From: Solimonas soli DSM 21787
Lineage (GTDB): Bacteria; Pseudomonadota; Gammaproteobacteria; Nevskiales; Nevskiaceae
Assembly: GCF_000474945.1 (NCBI RefSeq)
Contig: NZ_KI440836.1
Location: 233,917 to 297,916, forward strand
DNA: 64,000 bases
Direction: 5' to 3'
A program made the translations under genes and the position numbers. The notes under the pieces were generated by a model, which worked only from the letters and a program-made list of their open reading frames with translations, did no database searches and was not told the origin of the DNA. Positions 62,026 through 64,000 of this stretch are shown one piece after another. The stretch's first letter is position 1; every line of letters begins with the position of its first letter.

Positions 62026-62271
62026 CTAAAGCGAAACCATATCCTGATTCCACGCGCCCTCACGCTCCACGCGCGCTCGATAATCCGCCAGTGCCTTACG
62101 GTTCTCCTCCAGCCAGCGCCGGCCCTTTTCCTCGCGCAGCGCCTGCTCCAGTTTTTCTTCGAGGAAGCGCGAGAGGTTGAAGTTGGCCTCGCGCGCCTCC
62201 TCGATCAGGCTTTCGCGAATGCTGAGATTGAGGCGGCGGCGCGGGTCCGCGGCGGATGATGGCATGGTCAT
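62026..62271 (-). CDS. ccdA: CcdA-family antitoxin
   Basis: 81 residues: an N-terminal ribbon-helix-helix region (RRRLNLSIRESLIEEAREANFNLSRFLEEKL) and a C-terminal tail RWLEENRKALADYRARVE that binds the toxin, as in F CcdA. GGAG 8 bases upstream supports the ATG at 62271; earlier in-frame codons overlap the promoter. Confidence 0.87.
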   Translation of the reverse strand: MTMPSSAADPRRRLNLSIRESLIEEAREANFNLSRFLEEKLEQALREEKGRRWLEENRKALADYRARVEREGAWNQDMVSL

Positions 62272-62289
62272 GGCCGGTACTCCATAGAT

Positions 62290-62308
62290 TGCGCACACAT
62301 TATGCGCA
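62290..62308 (-). promoter_or_regulatory. Probable ccdAB operator-promoter
   Basis: TGCGCA repeats in inverted order flank a 7-base spacer. On the minus strand the site contains CATAAT, a possible -10. Ribbon-helix-helix antitoxins commonly bind such short repeats to repress their own operon. Confidence 0.55.
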
Positions 62309-62389
62309 TTCGCAGCGGATCGGGCCAGCATGGACGACATCCCGGGCGGCTCGGTTCACTGCGGCGCCTGCTTCCGATCGCCCGCCGTT

Positions 62390-64000
62390 TCATCCGCGCA
62401 AAGCCTCCCTGATCGCCTGCGCCGACGGCCGGCCAAGGGCCTTCAACTCCTGCGCGAACAGCGCGACGCGCCATTCCTCCAGCAGCCAGCGCGCCGGATG
62501 CGACAGGTCCGGCAGCTGTGCGGCGAACGGCGCGAGCTGCTGCGTCAGTTCCTCGTCGCGCTGCGGCTTGTTCTGCAGACGTTCGAGCCGCACCTGCAGC
62601 GCGCGCAGATAGGTCGTGATGCGCGGCCAGTACGGATCCGGAATCGCGGCGACGAAGCCGTCGGCGAACAGGCTCGCGAGTTGCGCGCGCATGTCGGCGA
62701 CCGGCAGCGGCCAGCGCGCGGCGAAACCATCGAGCGTCTTGCGAATCTGCATCGCATTGTTGAGCCAGCCAACCAGCGTGTCGAGCCGCGCCAGCGCGTC
62801 GATGCTGAACGCGGCGCGCCGTTCGAGCGCGGCCTGGAAATCGGCACGGGAGCGGATCGGTCCGTCGAGCAGGGTCTGCGCGGCGGCGCGCGCGGCGAGT
62901 TGCGCGGCGATCGTTTCCGCATCGAGGCCGAACGGCGCCGCCAATAGCGCGAGCTTGAGGCGCGCGCCCTTGCTCAGATCGCGTGTGCGTTCCGGCATGC
63001 GCGCGAGCAGCAGCGTCAGCACGCCGCGCCGATGCGCCGCGTCCGCCGCCTCGCGCGATTCGAACAGGCGCAGATCGACACGGCCGTTTTCATCGCTCAG
63101 CGCCGGATAGCCGCGCGCACCGCTGGCGAGCGGCACCGACTCCGGAAGCGCGTCGAAGTCCCAGTCGTGCAAGTCTTCGCGCGCCCAGTGTCTCAGAGAA
63201 TCGTCGCGGCTCGCGGCCTGATGCAGCGCGGTGCGCGCCGCGCCGCTGAAGCGGCCGCGCAGGCCGTCGAGCGTGTTGGCGACGCCGAGAATCGCGCCCT
63301 GTTCGTTTTCCAATTGCAGACGCGGCAACAGATACGCGTCGAGCTTGGCCGGCGCGAAATCGTCCGGCTCCAGACGCACGCCGGTCATCTGCTGCAAGGC
63401 CTGGCACATCGCCGGCAGCAGCGCGCCATCGTCAGGCGTGAGCCGCGACGCCAGCGCCTGCGCATATTCGGCGGCCGGCATCACCTGGCGGCGCAGATGC
63501 TGCGGCAGCGTGCGGATCAGCGCTTCGATCTTCGCCGCGCGCAGGCCGCTGACCAGCCAGTCGAAGCGTTCGGCCGGCAGCTGGTGCACCTGCGCGAGCG
63601 GGATGTGGAAGGTCACGCCGTCGTGCTCCTCGCCGGGTTCGTGCGAGTAAGAGAGTTTCAGCGTCACGCCGCCGACGTCGAGGTGATCGGGGAACAGGCT
63701 TTCGACATGGGCGTTGGCGCCGGGCCGCAGCGCGTCGCTCTCCTGCATCGTCAGTGCTTTCTGCGCGCCCGCTTCGCGGCGCAGCCAGTTCTTCAGCGCC
63801 GCCGCCGTGCAGACCTCGGCCGGGATGCGTGCGTCGTAGAAGGCGTGTAACTGCGCGTCGCCGGCCAGCAGGTCGGGGCGACGCAGCTTGGCTTCCTTGT
63901 CGCGGATCGTGTCGATCAGCTGCAGGTTGGCATCGAGGAAGGCCGGCTTGCGCTGCATCTCGCCCTTGACCAGCGCCTCATTGATGAAGATCTCGCGCGC
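62390..64000 (-). CDS. hrpA: ATP-dependent RNA helicase HrpA, C-terminal part (runs off the window)
   Basis: 537 codons of the 3' part of hrpA; the first visible residues are AREIFINEALVKGE and the helicase core lies outside. The DUF3418 domain fills the C-terminus (LKLSYSHEPGEEHDGVTFHIPL; PARWLLEEWRVALFAQELK). E. coli HrpA has about 1300 residues and rescues stalled ribosomes. The stop is at 62390, 49 bases from the ccdAB promoter region. Confidence 0.93.
   Translation of the reverse strand, partial: AREIFINEALVKGEMQRKPAFLDANLQLIDTIRDKEAKLRRPDLLAGDAQLHAFYDARIPAEVCTAAALKNWLRREAGAQKALTMQESDALRPGANAHVESLFPDHLDVGGVTLKLSYSHEPGEEHDGVTFHIPLAQVHQLPAERFDWLVSGLRAAKIEALIRTLPQHLRRQVMPAAEYAQALASRLTPDDGALLPAMCQALQQMTGVRLEPDDFAPAKLDAYLLPRLQLENEQGAILGVANTLDGLRGRFSGAARTALHQAASRDDSLRHWAREDLHDWDFDALPESVPLASGARGYPALSDENGRVDLRLFESREAADAAHRRGVLTLLLARMPERTRDLSKGARLKLALLAAPFGLDAETIAAQLAARAAAQTLLDGPIRSRADFQAALERRAAFSIDALARLDTLVGWLNNAMQIRKTLDGFAARWPLPVADMRAQLASLFADGFVAAIPDPYWPRITTYLRALQVRLERLQNKPQRDEELTQQLAPFAAQLPDLSHPARWLLEEWRVALFAQELKALGRPSAQAIREALRG

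Noticed and set aside
1-64000. CRISPR arrays, tRNA/rRNA genes, insertion sequences or prophage
   Set aside because: No regularly spaced direct repeats, cloverleaf sequences, transposase or integrase reading frames were recognised; the only tandem array is the two-copy 104-bp repeat.

Overview
This 64 kb window is very GC-rich chromosomal DNA with densely packed genes, many of them joined by 4-base ATGA or GTGA stop/start overlaps. It looks like a Gram-negative gammaproteobacterium of the Xanthomonadales/Nevskiales type. The reasons are a xanthomonadin-like aryl polyene pigment cluster, a his-tat gene linkage, Lol/Tol-type outer-membrane biology and TonB/FecIR iron uptake. A GC-rich betaproteobacterium is not excluded by what I can see. 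No rRNA, tRNA, CRISPR array or insertion sequence was recognised.

Region 1 (38-17136) is a complete aryl polyene locus in two divergent arms. The minus arm reads ACP, membrane protein, aryl-AMP ligase, hotdog dehydratase, LpxL-like acyltransferase, ketosynthase and chain-length factor. The plus arm reads XanB2-like chorismatase, PlsC acyltransferase, second ACP, hotdog protein, glycosyltransferase, thioesterase, LolA-like protein, MMPL exporter, halogenase-like flavoprotein, DUF3261 lipoprotein, hotdog dehydratase, ketoreductase and ketosynthase. Together they would turn chorismate into a hydroxybenzoate starter, load it on an ACP, extend it into a polyene, and attach and export it to the outer membrane. 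A chorismatase plus a halogenase-like gene, with no methyltransferase, points to a xanthomonadin-type rather than an E. coli-type pigment.

Region 2 (17248-27514) holds small metal/redox genes, an NfeF/NfeR-like divergent pair with a clear palindromic operator, glpK with an unusual in-frame palindromic insertion, a DHA2 drug exporter, a NasT-NasS nitrate sensing pair behind a sigma-54-like promoter, hemB, a glutathione S-transferase remnant and aroE.

Region 3 (27521-34357, minus strand) has a two-component system, tatABC and hisB-H-A-F-E. hisI is absent from the his cluster and two spacers contain related inverted repeats.

Region 4 (34508-52689) is mostly housekeeping: an LLM oxidoreductase, cytochromes, dtd, an acyltransferase, a Gld-like ABC exporter locus, mutM, a LysE exporter, apaG, sufT, a SIMPL protein, purEK, DegV, an acyltransferase, hemE and pyrF. 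Its most striking feature is a 104-bp tandem duplication between the ABC ATPase and permease. It encodes two near-identical 35-residue peptides in an unbroken ATGA relay.

Region 5 (52945-64000) concerns metal uptake. modA and an OprP-like porin diverge from a near-perfect ModE box. A fecI-fecR-TonB receptor-DUF3649-PepSY-DUF3325 iron operon follows, then a ccdAB toxin-antitoxin pair and the 3' part of hrpA, which runs off the window.
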